Part shown: positions 12,345 to 23,288 of the stretch, one piece after another
Layout of the letters: each line of letters starts with the position of its first letter
Numbering within the stretch: the stretch's first letter is position 1
Source: Phaeoceros laevis
Lineage: Eukaryota > Anthocerotophyta > Anthocerotopsida > Notothyladales
Direction of reading: 5' to 3'
NCBI GenBank assembly: GCA_049999765.1
Contig: JBNGIQ010009070.1
Location: 1-64,000 of the forward strand
Length of the DNA stretch: 64,000 nucleotides
Notes under the pieces: generated by a model
Seen by the model: the letters and a program-made list of their open reading frames with translations, nothing else
Database searches by the model: none
What the model was told of the DNA's origin: nothing
Program-made: the position numbers and the translations under genes

Positions 12345-13084
12345 GGGGTTCCACTGTCTCCAAGCGACAAATTCTGCTCTTCAATACTTCCTCAAGTCCC
12401 ATGACCACGGAGAGACGAGCATAGGCTCGTCAGTCCACACTGCTTCCCTGTAGCGAGCAAGACCAGCTGATGCAAATCCTGCCAGCAATCGCACAAGCGC
12501 TACTCTCTTCGAAAGGAACAAGTTTACGTCCTGGGAGCCGAGGGCGCCTGCCTCAGCCCCCACCGCATCCGCCCCTAGAGTCTCCGAAGAACCCGCAAGG
12601 GGGGTGTTAGACCTCTCTCACAAAGGGAGAAGGACGTTGTGCTTAGGTCATCAAAGTTCATACCTTTGACCGAGGTCTACATGTCCAACGACCTTGGTTG
12701 AGTTGTAGCTGCAGCGACAATGATGACAACCTTATGCCTAGACAACGTGATGACAGCCTGATCTCTAGTGAAGTCTCGCAAAGCGTGTGTCATGCCGACG
12801 TGCTAGAATGAGGAGTGTGATTAAGGGAGTGTACTCATGTAGTAAATGTACCATGTTGTTTAGAGGTAGTAGTAGTAGTATGGGGTGGTCACGCCGTGTC
12901 CACTCCGACTCAGACATAGCATAGCTTTACCGTCATAGATGGCATGTCGATTATTAATACTTTTTTTTGGCGAAAAGGCACGGCTTAGAATTTATAAACG
13001 CTTACAATGGTGCTTCAAGCACCCAGCTCTAAACTGAGCACAAGACTTCCGGCTAAAACAATGCTCCCTAACATGGGAGCTACA
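12345..13084. other. Spacer upstream of the 918-residue gene
   Basis: The segment 12381-12563 (minus strand) is open for 60 codons and its DNA is partly conserved in the nearby pseudogene, so it is probably 5' leader or an extra first exon. From about 12600 to 13000 there is only non-coding sequence with short GTAGTAGTA runs. Confidence 0.4.
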
Positions 13085-13380
13085 CTAAATTGCGCAGCTG
13101 CCAAGTGTGAGTCTTTCTACATACTTCCTACGAATCTTTTTAGCGTAGGACGCTGCCATGTCCGCCAGCTTCTCCACTTCTTCCAGGTAGAAATCAAATA
13201 GAAGGGTCTCTCCTGCGTTGAGCCTTAGGGAGGGTTTTAGACACGCCAGATTAAGTTGCTTCTTACCCCATCGGTTCTCCCTCTCCCCGATGATGCTTTC
13301 AATGCTCTCCAGTGGCAGGCCAGTGAAGGCACTTCTTGTATACTTCATGGCCATAGCCAGTTCCACCCAAGGGATTTCCG
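13085..13380 (-). CDS. Hypothetical fragment next to an assembly gap
   Basis: An open minus-strand stretch of about 97 codons ends at 13085. It is well-mixed and protein-like (ESIESIIGERENRWGKKQLN, then DFYLEEVEKLADMAASYAKK), with a predicted helical, Lys/Glu-rich end. Its upstream side runs into a stop and the 10-N gap at 13427-13436, so a possible earlier exon cannot be judged. I do not recognise the family. It could be a fragment of a transposon protein given the mobile element immediately to its right. Confidence 0.35.
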
Positions 13381-13578
13381 CTCACTTGCATTTTGTCGTC
13401 GTCTCGCAGCATTTGGATCTCAATGCNNNNNNNNNNTTGCAGACGGAAGGATTAGAGGGAGGAAGTGTTGTAAGTATCATCTCTAAACAAACAGGAGAAC
13501 CAGGCCAAGAGTCTCACACAATACAGGACGAACCAAAAGTGCAGGAGCACTTGCGGTTGTCCCAAGCAGAGTTGCGTC

Positions 13579-14016
13579 CATTGCTAGAACTTGGGCCCCG
13601 TAGCAACGCTAATATGCAACGGAACATCCATATCGGCGTGGCAGGCCGGCTTGTATGATGCGTTTTCATGGCACTACAAAATAAATACTTGTTACATAAC
13701 CCCTTTACTTTTACTTAACCCGGGTCACTTTCACTATGCCGCAAAGCCACGCGTCACGTTGCTGCCTTTTATCAGATCGCTACCACATGCGTTTGACCAC
13801 ATGCGTTTGACAATTGGCGTCGGGCCACCCTCTCACTAGCAGAATTCACCGTTGCAAATGGGGATAATTGACCGTTGCAAATGGGGATGCAACGGCGATT
13901 TAACAACGGTCTAGCAACGCTCCGGCCCTTAGAACAGGTCGTGCGTTGCAAAGTAGGGCTTCCGTTGCGGTACCGTTGCTATACACCGTTGCTACGGGAC
14001 CCAAATTCTAGTAGTG
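13579..14016. mobile_element. Miniature non-autonomous CACTA-like DNA transposon
   Basis: The two ends form an inverted repeat of about 28 bp. The right end, read inwards on the minus strand from 14016, is CACTACTAGAATTTGGG followed by TCCCGTAGCAACGG. The left end from 13579 is CATTGCTAGAACTTGGG followed by CCCCGTAGCAACG. The right terminus begins with the family-defining CACTA; the left has two transitions. The interior contains many GCAACGG/CCGTTGC motifs (about 13612, 13850, 13872, 13891, 13909, 13963, 13974, 13989), as expected for subterminal transposase-binding repeats. A near-duplicate of ACCGTTGCAAATGGGGAT occurs twice at 13850-13888. The flanking triplets are GTC and GTA, close to the 3-bp target duplication usual for CACTA elements. 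There is no transposase. Confidence 0.72.
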
Positions 14017-14646
14017 GTATTTGCATGGCAATGCAGTAAATGTGGTGAAGGCAAGGCATTTGTAAATATTTTCCAGGGGTCTGTGGAAAGATCTGATTGT
14101 CACTGCTTTCTCTACACGTCGAGGTCCATTCCTACGCTTGGCGATTGTCCTAGCCCTGGAACAAAGCATGGAAGCGGCTAACGACAAACATGCTGCTCTG
14201 GCACGACCACCCAGTCCTCTCATTCGTGGTTGCTAGCATCAGCTTCGCACTTAGCAAGGCATCACATAAGGGTCCGTGTTCTCTCGGTGACATTCCACGA
14301 GAGTACCACCTCCCACGATCCGACAATACAGGCGAGCGGATATTGGTAATCAATTCCCAGACGTCAAATTGAGAACATCCTGCACCTACCTCTGCTGTTC
14401 AAGCGGTTCTCCATGACAACAAAGGTCGTACAAATAGTCGCAATGGCTGGAAAGGACTAGTGACGAAATCCTAATTTTTCATTATTTTCATATTCAGTTG
14501 GCGACCTTCAAGGAGTATGGCGAACCGTGCCAGCCGTTCATCAGGCCTATTGTAGGTTTCGTTCTTGTTCCGAACATTTTGGTGCATAGGTGCTCTGGTG
14601 AAAGGGCCTGATCAAGCTCGACAGGACGTGCAAACCCCTTCATGTC
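14017..14646. other. Spacer before APC2
   Basis: I see no supported coding sequence here. It probably contains the APC2 promoter and leader; an additional 5' exon of APC2 cannot be excluded. Confidence 0.4.
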
Positions 14647-17600
14647 ATGGACAAAGCTCGCCTTGTTGTCACAGCACACGCTTGGCAGGCCTACTCCCGC
14701 CACGCCAGTGCCCTCTGCCTCAAGGCTGCAGCTTCAGAGGTTCTTTCTCCGGAGGAGGCAGAGGAGCTCCGAAATGGGGAATTTCGCAGGAGCGTCCAGC
14801 TCCTTTGCGAGCACGACTTGGGTTACCTCGTCTCGGGGCACTTCATCGATGCTCTGGAGGTAATCTTTGCCGCTGATGCATATTTTGGATGAAAGTGGTC
14901 GTTAAAGAGGGTACTCAACACTGGTTGGTGTGTGCAGAAAACATTCAAGCAGCAGCATGCCCCCAAGTTCTGGAGTCATTTCGAGGCCTTTCCTGGGTTG
15001 ATGGCAAAAGCTCAGGCAGATGCTATTGGGCTTACCAAGGCAAGTTGTTTGTGCTGTCCAGAGTCGTTTGTAAAGATTTCTAAGCGTTCTGAACGAGCCC
15101 TGCATTCCCATGGTTGAAAGAGAGGAAGTGGAAGCGTGATGGGCTGCTTTATGTTGTTGCAGCTGGATGGATGGTTGCAAGCATCATGTTATGCTGCGCT
15201 CAGCTCTACACGCACTTTGCCTCCGTACTCCTTCCACGTGGGCTCTCTTAAGGCAGAGGAGATTGACCTCTGACCTTTGATGCAGCTTAATGAATGGGTG
15301 CAAGCAGCCCTTCAGAAAGGCCTTGCGGAAGTATGTGCTGCCAAGTTGTCCCAAGAGGCCTGTCTAGGGGTGTTGATTCATGCAATGAGGCCAAAGACAC
15401 ACGGTGGAATAGGGGGAATAGCATCCTCTAAAGATTTTTCGCATCTGCTCTCTCAGTACCGCATTACTACAACTGCTATTCTCCTTGCGTGTGCTCCAAA
15501 GTATTTCCCAGGTATGTCTTTCCCGCATACGCCACAAGCTTCCAAAATGGCTTTTATTGGCGAAGGAAGCCATCTACTGCAGCACATGGAGTGAGGGGTT
15601 TGTGCAACTTGTGCAGAGGTACTCAACTTGTACTTCAAGGCTCGTCTGGATGAATTTAGCAAGTTGGTCAAGAATCAGGGTCGTAGCTCTCAAGCAAGTG
15701 GAGAAAGCGATGATGACTCTGAACAACTTGCTGAAAACCCGAAAACTAGCAGTGACGAGGATGATGAAATGGAGAGCGTACATAGCAGACGGACATCCGG
15801 TGCAGCAGAGGACATGGATGTGAACGGAAATGGAAGCCCCAGTGACACTAGGAACGCCAGAAGTGAAGATGAGTCTGTGCAAGCTATGGAAGGCATCAAT
15901 TATCCTGCTACTCACTACAAGCTAACTGCTGGCGCCAGCATGGATGAAATCATTACTGTTGTTGGGGAAGATTGGGTCACAGGTATTGGTACTGTAGTTC
16001 GGTGCCTCAGGGAACTCGGATTTGCTGCTATGAGTGAAGATGGCTATGCCTCTGCCATATACTCGCTTCTGAAAGTAAACTTCATCTTCCTTGAGGCTTA
16101 ATTCGGGCACAGAAGAGCAAGTCTTGTATTTTTGCCCCACGTAATGTGGTACATCAGTGGCTTCTGGTTGCAGATTGTTTACCGGCCTTTTGTGGTTTTG
16201 CAGAAAAGAATCATGGTCGTCGCAGACAGGCATTATGAAAAGCCTGTGCTGGGACCCATCTGTCAATGGATTGAGGTTGGCATTCCTGTCTGTTTGATTA
16301 CATCAAATTAGTCGTTTTCAACCTCTTGTGTTGACTGATACTATTTTATTGGCAGGCTGTTCCTTTGTGCTTCGTGTGCATCATTTTGGCAGCTTCAATG
16401 TCCTCTGCTGTAGGTTCTCATGATTTTCGGGGCCCTCTTGCTTCTATAGCTGCTGTAGGCTATGGAGATGTGGAGTCCATGAATGAGAGGATAGTTAGGT
16501 GGCGGTTAAGGCTCCAATTTTTTGCTTATGAAACACTTGGTGATTTGAGGATTACTGAACTTTTCGATGTAATTGTTGACTACCCTGAGAGGTGAGCTTC
16601 TTTTTTCATTTTTTTGTATCCTATTTGATATGGATACGGAAGATGTTCCACTATCTAATTTTCCCGGTTGTCTGTTCATCACCAGCATGGCTGCAATTGA
16701 CGACCTCAGGCAATGCCTACAAAATACTGGGCAACATGTTAAGCTGGTTGAATCATTTCGTGCTGCCCTGCGACAAAGGCTTCTGACAGCTGGTGCAGCA
16801 ACAACAGATATTCTACTTCAATATGTGTCAACCATAAAAGCCTTACGCACTATGGATCCCACAGGGGTGGTGCTTGAAGCTGTTGGAGAGCCGATTAAAG
16901 AGTATTTACGCGGAAGGAAGGATACAATCAGGTGCATTGTGACTATGCTTACAGATGACTCAAGTGGTGGTGGATCAAGTGCTCCAGGTGCGGTTGGAGA
17001 AAGTCTTTTTGAAGAACTGAGCAGGGGTGTTTCCGCTCTTGAGAATGCTGACAGCGAGGATGATGGTGATGTGGATGGAGAGGAAGCTTGGGCAGCTGCC
17101 GAGCGGTATGCTGGGTTCATTTTTACTTTTGTTATTTGGAAAGCGTAGTTCAACGTTTGAGCGGCTGATCAATTCTTCCATTGGTGGCAGATGGGAGCCT
17201 GACCCTGTTGAAGCAGACCCATCACGAACTAGCAAAAGCAGGAGACTCATGGATATAATCAGTATGCTTGTTGGTATTTATGGGTCAAAGGAGCTCTTTG
17301 TGAATGAGTACCGAGTCATGCTGGCTGAGAAGCTGCTGAATAAAACTGATTATGACACAGATAGAGAAATTCGTACCCTGGAACTATTGAAGGTGTGCTG
17401 AGGAACCTGTACATTTGATTGCTGATATGCATTCTGTATAAATTGGGTGTTTGGAAGACTGATGTAATTTTCTTGCTTTTTGCTCCAGCTGCGCTTTGGA
17501 GAGCACAACATGCATAGCTGTGAAATAATGCTGAAGGATGTTGCAGACTCGAAGCGGATAAACACCAACATAAAAGCTTCAATTGCTGGTTCCCTGTTGG

Positions 17601-19098
17601 GATCAAGTTCTGTACCAGCAGTCACTGCAATTCATGAATCTTCCACAGGACCATTAGCGACAGCGGCAACTGCTCCAAGCAGGGATCCTATCTCATTTCC
17701 ATCCAGACCACCAACCGCACCACAATCCTCTTCCTTGTCACACCGGGGTGAGTCTGAACAGACAGAGCTAAGTGGAGGACTGGAAGCTGGTGGCTTATCT
17801 TTAGACGTTGTGGACGCCTCCATCATTTCTGCCTTATTTTGGCCTCCATTTCAGGTGAGGCGGTGTACATTTCTAACAGTGAGCTGAGATATTTGACATT
17901 GATTGATTGTGGAGTATCTATCTAGCAGCCCAGCCTATGTGTGACACGACTAGGATTACTGATGCCATTTATTGCAGGCTGAGACAATCAAGGTTCCTGA
18001 GGTTGTGGACAAGCTTCTGGACAGCTATGCGGAAAGATACCATGCGCTTAAGACTCCTCGCAGGCTCCAGTGGAAGAAGCATCTTGGGACTGTCAAGGTT
18101 TGCCAAATTATCGCATTCAATATGGTGGCCTGTTCTGAGCTCTGTGCCAACTACTGTCTGTGGGCTGGCAAGTGGATAGTCTAGCATTTTCTAATTAGAG
18201 TGATTTGTTGTCAGTTGGAGCTGCAATTTGAAGACCGATCAGCCCAGTTTGTGGTCACACCCGTTCATGCTGCCATCATCATGCAGTTCGAGAATCAGCC
18301 AAGGTATGCTAATCACCTGGCACTTGTTTATAGCCTGCTATATTTTGCCCTATTACATGTTGAGGTTGAGTTGTTTGAGTGCAGGTGGTCAGCAGGTGAG
18401 CTTGCGATGGCTGTAGGAGTGCCTGTGAGCTCGTTACGGAGAAGAATAATGCTATGGGTTAATCTGGTAAGGAATGAATCTGGGCCTGGGTGCGTTTGCA
18501 CATTTCCCTAAGTGTAGACATTCATTTGCAAGGTTTTGCAGGGAGTCCTTATAGAATCCCGGGGAGCCAAGGAGGATGACCAGGTATACACCATAGTCGA
18601 GACAATACGGGATGCTGGAGGCCGAAATCCTGGTGGAGCAGTAGGGGGTGATGCACCTGTACCCCTTCTAGGAGAGGAGGAAGGAGAGAGTGCAGTAGCA
18701 TCCATGGAAGACCAGTGGCAACAAGAGATGAATGTGTACGAGGTGAGTATCTTACATCCCTGCCACAGTCAACATGTATCCATCTGGCTGCAAGCTGACA
18801 CTGCTTTGCGGTGCAGTCATACGTGGTGGGGATGTTAACCAACTTCGAGTGCCTAGCACTGGACAGAATACACAACATGCTCAAGGTACGGGATGTGATG
18901 CTTTCTGTGAGGGGCCGCTTCGATTGTAGTCCTTCCTACATGTGCATGAAATCTGACTCGGAGAACGATTTGCAGATGTTTGTTTCCGACCCTCCATACG
19001 ACAAAACACTTCCGCAGCTGCAAGGCTTTCTAGCCAGGCTCATTGCTGAAGAGAAGCTTGAAATCCGGGATGGTGTGTACCGGAGAAGGCAGCAGTGA
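14647..19098 (+). CDS. APC2: Anaphase-promoting complex subunit 2 (cullin-like)
   Basis: APC2 is the cullin scaffold of the APC/C ubiquitin ligase that triggers anaphase and mitotic exit. It binds the RING subunit APC11 through its cullin domain. At least a dozen exons run from ATG 14647. Early exons are 14647-14859, 14938-15039, 15286-15511 and one from 15617. Diagnostic blocks in order are VQLLCEHDLGYLVSGHF, LYFKARLDEFSKLVKNQG, an acidic Ser/Asp linker (about 15690-15870), RLQFFAYETLGDLRITELFD, ALRQRLLTAGAATTDILLQY, EYLRGRKDTIRCIVTMLTDD, the cullin core LFVNEYRVMLAEKLLNKTDYD and LRFGEHNMHSCEIMLKDVAD, then LEDRSAQ-type FEDRSAQFVVTPVHAAIIMQF. The C-terminal winged helix finishes with FLARLIAEEKLEIRDGVYRR. 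Intron 2 starts with GC (CCAAG|gcaagt at 15040). The start codon is the least certain part. Confidence 0.93.
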
Positions 19099-19608
19099 TG
19101 TACCGCAGATGGGCTGTTCTCTGAGCACTACTGTTAACAAGTTCTTTCAATTAGAGTCTTCCCATGTGTGGTGCGATTCTCACAGTGTGCAAACTTCAGT
19201 TGGTTAAGTGCCCTGATACTTGGTAAGTCATAGGGCCCTGTCCAACTCTGAAGGCAATGGAACTTCTCCATAAGCCCTGTCCTCTTCATGCGAGACAGAT
19301 TCCAAACTGCCAGTAAGAAGCTGCTCCACGATCGTCACCAGCATACAAAACGAATGGACGTCCGGTTATCTTTCTCGAGCTCTAGTTTGCCCAATGAGCC
19401 GGTGACAGTCTCGTTTCTTTGAAGGCCTGTTTCTTTTAAGCCTCTTTCTATTCTCGTAAAGTCTGTCAATATTCAGTCTAAACTTCTATTTGGAAGCTTA
19501 TCCCTCGCGTCTACGTCCCTTAATATAGTTATTACTTCTCCGTGTTGGGTGCCTCCTTGGTAAGCTACCCGGGCTAGCTTGGACGAGAGCCTCACCTCAG
19601 CTCTCCAT
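19099..19608. other. Spacer between APC2 and the OTU gene
   Basis: This holds the 3' untranslated region of APC2 and the leader of the OTU gene. I recognise nothing else in it. Confidence 0.5.
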
Positions 19609-20793
19609 ATGGAAGTTCTTCCGACGTTCTTCCAAGCTGCCCCTAGGACAGTAGCAATTGAAGGCCCGGCTGCAATCGCAAGGCAGATTGAGAACAGAGG
19701 CTTGAAGCGCAAGTTTGCGGAGGCATTTGACCAAGCTACTTGGATCCAGGCATCCTACAAGGAGGAGCGCTCCACAGACGCGACAGGGAAGCTGCTGCCT
19801 GGCACCGGCGGACTGAGCTTCAGCAGCGGCTACCGAGAATTGGAGCAAGAAGATGGTAACAAGGCAACTCCGTCAGGCCTGCGGCCCTTGCAATTGCCTG
19901 ACTTGCCTTACCTCAGGGCACCCCCAGGTCCTCCGAGGAAGAAGGCAAGGATGTCCGACGCAGCTGAGCAAGAGCAGCAGCAGGGTCCGGAGGAGGCAGA
20001 GCAGCAGGAACAGCGGGAGCCGGAGGAGGCAGAACAGCAGGAACAGCAGGAGCGGGGACAGCAGGTGTTGAATCCGGAAGATCAGCTGGAGCAGGTGTCT
20101 GGTGGTGGTGGTGCTCCCCCGCCCTGCAGTGACAACAGCTCCCTTCCCTCCACCAGCAGCAGCGCGGAGGATGTGCAGCAACAGGCCGTACAGCAGCATC
20201 CAGACAACCAGGTCAGTGAGGAGGAGAAGAAGGTGATCCCCATAACCAGCCAGTGGACGACTGTGGAGGGCAAGCCGGTGTTCAGGGGTCACAAAATCTA
20301 TCCTGTGGAGGGGGACGGGAGATGCTTGTTCCGGGCGGTGGTGCTGGCCTTCTTCGTCAATCGCGGCCAGTGGAGGGAACAGGACGAGCTGCGGCGGCTG
20401 GCGGATGAACTCCGGCACGAGGCCATGAACCTGATGGAGCGGCGCAAGAGCGTTTTCGAGTGGATCGTGGAAGGAGACTTCGATACATATGTGGCCAGGA
20501 TGCGCAGGCCTTGTGTCTGGGGAGGAGAGCCGGAGCTGGTGGTTCTCTCTCATTTGCTGAGCCAGCCGATCGCGGTGCATGTGAAGATGGCTACCGACAA
20601 CACTGCAACCCAGGTTGTAGCGGAGTACGGCAGGGAATTCTCCAGCACAGGGCCTCCCATCCGCGTGCTCTACGACGGGCTTGAACACTACTCTGCTCTG
20701 GCTCTGCACGAAGATCTGGACTCCTCTTACATGGGCTCGGAAACCGAGTCGGAGACCAGCTCGGACGGAGACTACGGCACAGACTTAGACTAG
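19609..20793 (+). CDS. OTU-domain cysteine protease (putative deubiquitinase)
   Basis: OTU proteases cleave ubiquitin from proteins or chains. The intronless reading frame of 394 residues starts at ATG 19609; an upstream in-frame TTG at 19579 is not needed. The N-terminus is basic (RGLKRKFAEAFDQA). Residues about 115-165 are a low-complexity Glu/Gln tract (EQEQQQGPEEAEQQEQ...), followed by a Ser/Gly linker. The OTU domain spans roughly residues 215-365. It shows HKIYPVEGDGRCLFRAVV, with the catalytic Cys at residue 239 inside DGRCLF and Asp at 236, and the late catalytic His at residue 360 in LEHYSAL. The family arrangement PCVWGGEPELVVLSHLLSQPI is also clear. The C-terminus is acidic and Ser-rich. 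Substrate specificity cannot be told from sequence. Confidence 0.9.
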   Translation: MEVLPTFFQAAPRTVAIEGPAAIARQIENRGLKRKFAEAFDQATWIQASYKEERSTDATGKLLPGTGGLSFSSGYRELEQEDGNKATPSGLRPLQLPDLPYLRAPPGPPRKKARMSDAAEQEQQQGPEEAEQQEQREPEEAEQQEQQERGQQVLNPEDQLEQVSGGGGAPPPCSDNSSLPSTSSSAEDVQQQAVQQHPDNQVSEEEKKVIPITSQWTTVEGKPVFRGHKIYPVEGDGRCLFRAVVLAFFVNRGQWREQDELRRLADELRHEAMNLMERRKSVFEWIVEGDFDTYVARMRRPCVWGGEPELVVLSHLLSQPIAVHVKMATDNTATQVVAEYGREFSSTGPPIRVLYDGLEHYSALALHEDLDSSYMGSETESETSSDGDYGTDLD

Positions 20794-21320
20794 GGACTTC
20801 TCCGACTTGCGTGAGGTTCCCCTTTGTACAGGGTTTGCATCGCAGTAGAGACAAGAGCCGGACTTTATGAATTAGCCTGATGCCATCTTGAAGTAGTGGC
20901 TCGAGTGTAAGGGAAGAAGGTGACCATCTTGAGCCCTTTCTTTACCGAGTTCGTGAATCATGATGGGATGCGATGGGCTACTGACACAGAGGTCCAGCAG
21001 CAATAATTTATATTCCCCCATCGTTGGGACCGCGATGGCACTTCGTTGAGACCGCGATGGCACTTTGAGCCAGGACAATTGGCACACGTTCACGAACGTT
21101 TTTTGTGCAAACTCGAGTCTGGAATAGAGTTTGTTGTCTCCTACGATGCTAGGAATTCGAGAATTGGGGTTAGAGTTTCATGTACTTCTCAGTGCTTAGC
21201 CTTCATAGGGAGGGCTCACCGTAAGGCACGTCCCTTGCAATTCCAAGATGTATTTGACAACCACAGGATGTATTTGACGTATGATACAGGAAGGCATACA
21301 TTTCTTTCCTACAACTTCCC
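20794..21320. other. Spacer between convergent OTU and SELO genes
   Basis: The two genes converge here, so this is 3' untranslated and intergenic sequence. A short tandem duplication of GACCGCGATGGCACTT occurs at about 21028-21066. No gene was recognised. Confidence 0.5.
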
Positions 21321-23288
21321 TTACGAGGAACAGGACAGCATGCACACCCCTGGTCGGTAGGCCCAAGCTGGAGGCAATCTAGCGTACTTCTCCATTCCAG
21401 GATGCTCCTCAAAGGGCTTCTCCATCACTTTGAGGAGTTGCCGGACTTCACTGAAGTCACCCTGCTCTGCGGCATCGATGGCTGTCTGCAGAATGTAGTT
21501 GCGGAGGACGTACTTGGGGTTTACAGAGTCCATAGCAGCTTTGCGTTCGTGGTCTGGAGTGCCGTCGGCCCTCAGCTGAGCAATGTACTCACGCATCCAC
21601 TCTTTCCAAACCTTCTTCCTCTCCTTGCTGAGGTCCAAGAGTACTCCACTCAAGGGCACAAGAAGCTCCTCGTCGGGAGTGTCTGCCAAGGCTCTGACGT
21701 TGCTCAGAGCCCTGAAACAATTGGTGTAGTCCACCTTGTCGAAAGCCATTTGATTTAGCAGCTTTGTCAAGAGCTCTTTATTGTAATCCTTGACGCCAAG
21801 CTTGTCCATCATGATCCGCTGGTAGTTGGCCATGAACCTCTCAGCGTACCTGTCCAGAACACCCTGCGCTTCTGCAACGGAGATGAGCCCTGCGGAATTC
21901 AGGGTGGTAGCTAGCTGCATCGTGTTCCACATCCCAATATCGGGTTGATTTGCGAAGCAATATCTCCTACCAGGTAAGTCTGTGGTGTTGGGAGTAAACT
22001 TCGGATCAAATGCATCTAAGAAACCGAACGGGCCATAATCGATGGTCAGTCCAAGAATGCTCATGTTGTCTGTGTTCATCACTCCGTGAGTGAAGCCCAC
22101 ACCTTGCCACTTGGAGATCAGCAAGGCTGTACGAGTGGCAACCTCAGAAAACCAAGCTGCATATTTGTTCTTCGTTAGATCAATATTCGGCCTCTTGCTG
22201 CCACCCTCGGCCTCCTCAACGCTGGTTTCGGACTCTTGCTTCTCAGTGGGTAGATTTTCGAACTCAGGGAAGTGGTGATGAATGGCGTAGTCTGCCACGG
22301 TCTTGACAAGAACCATGTCCTGCTCTCTCCTGGCAGCATGAATCTGGAACGACCCAAACCGCAGAAACGATGGGGCCATTCTGCAAACCACAGCACCCGG
22401 TTCAATCTTGGGATTCCCATCGTAGAACATGTCTCTCTGCACACCCGCTCCAGTGGTGACCAGGGTCAACGCTCTGGTTGTCGGGATCCCCAAATGATGC
22501 ATCGCCTCGCTACACAAAAACTCCCTCACACTGCTCCTCAACACAGCCAAACCATCTGCCATCCGACTGTAGGGCGTCCTGCCGGCTCCTTTCAGCTGCA
22601 ACTCCCACCGCTCTCCTTTACGATTGACCACCTCTCCCAAAGTGATCGCCCTGCCATCCCCAAGCTGCCCCGCCCACATCCCGAATTGGTGCCCACCGTA
22701 GCATTGCGCATACGGCACCATCCCATTCAATAATTTGGCTCCGGACCATATGTCAGCCGTGTCATCCCGCTCGAACTCCCTCTCATCCAGATCCAGCAGG
22801 TCTGCAGCGGCCTTGGAGAATGCCACGAGCTTGGGACCTTTCACCACCGCGGACGGCCTTACCTTTGTGTAGCACGCGTGCAGCACTTGCCTAACAGGTC
22901 CGCCTTCTCTGGTATCCCCTGGCAGCTCTGCAACGAAAGTGTTATCCCACCGCAATTCTTCCAACTTCTTGCTCCTCGATTCCCCGCTGCTGCCGCTCCC
23001 GTTCGGGGCTCCATCCCCGGCCATCTCCTCCCCATCCTTTTTTACGTCATCCAACCTCAAGCTCCGCAACTCCTCAGCCATGGCTGCCGACACAACCCTG
23101 ATGCTCCTTTCTGTAGCTGACGGGAAGAATGGTGCGGCACCAGTCAGGCGACGGCGGCGGCGGGGGCGGAGGAAGGAAGAGACGAGAACTGGCGACTGGA
23201 GTGGCGAGCGTAAGGAGCTCCCTCTCCGTCCTGCAGGTGCAGCAGCGGCTCGGATCAAACCCAGACTCAACCCGGTTGTTGTAGCCAT
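21321..23288 (-). CDS. SELO: Selenoprotein-O / YdiU family protein AMPylase, cysteine form
   Basis: SELO is a pseudokinase-fold enzyme that transfers AMP from ATP to Ser, Thr or Tyr of target proteins, linked to redox stress responses in mitochondria or plastids. One uninterrupted frame of 655 residues begins at 23288 with about 70 residues rich in Arg, Ser and Ala, a likely organellar transit peptide. Family blocks are MVPYAQCYGGHQFGMWAGQL, GDGRAITLGE, LQLKGAGRTPYSRMADG, SEAMHHLGIPTTRAL, and the metal/nucleotide motifs HGVMNTDNMSILG and TIDYGPFGFLDAF. The protein ends CMLSCSS: the third-last residue, selenocysteine in animal SELO, is cysteine here. The absence of introns contrasts with most neighbouring genes. 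Confidence 0.95.
   Translation of the reverse strand: MATTTGLSLGLIRAAAAPAGRRGSSLRSPLQSPVLVSSFLRPRRRRRLTGAAPFFPSATERSIRVVSAAMAEELRSLRLDDVKKDGEEMAGDGAPNGSGSSGESRSKKLEELRWDNTFVAELPGDTREGGPVRQVLHACYTKVRPSAVVKGPKLVAFSKAAADLLDLDEREFERDDTADIWSGAKLLNGMVPYAQCYGGHQFGMWAGQLGDGRAITLGEVVNRKGERWELQLKGAGRTPYSRMADGLAVLRSSVREFLCSEAMHHLGIPTTRALTLVTTGAGVQRDMFYDGNPKIEPGAVVCRMAPSFLRFGSFQIHAARREQDMVLVKTVADYAIHHHFPEFENLPTEKQESETSVEEAEGGSKRPNIDLTKNKYAAWFSEVATRTALLISKWQGVGFTHGVMNTDNMSILGLTIDYGPFGFLDAFDPKFTPNTTDLPGRRYCFANQPDIGMWNTMQLATTLNSAGLISVAEAQGVLDRYAERFMANYQRIMMDKLGVKDYNKELLTKLLNQMAFDKVDYTNCFRALSNVRALADTPDEELLVPLSGVLLDLSKERKKVWKEWMREYIAQLRADGTPDHERKAAMDSVNPKYVLRNYILQTAIDAAEQGDFSEVRQLLKVMEKPFEEHPGMEKYARLPPAWAYRPGVCMLSCSS

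Noticed and set aside
19873-20709. 278-codon open frame antisense to the OTU gene, Leu/Arg-rich
   Set aside because: It mirrors the Glu/Gln repeat and the conserved OTU codons on the other strand; its composition is that of an antisense shadow.
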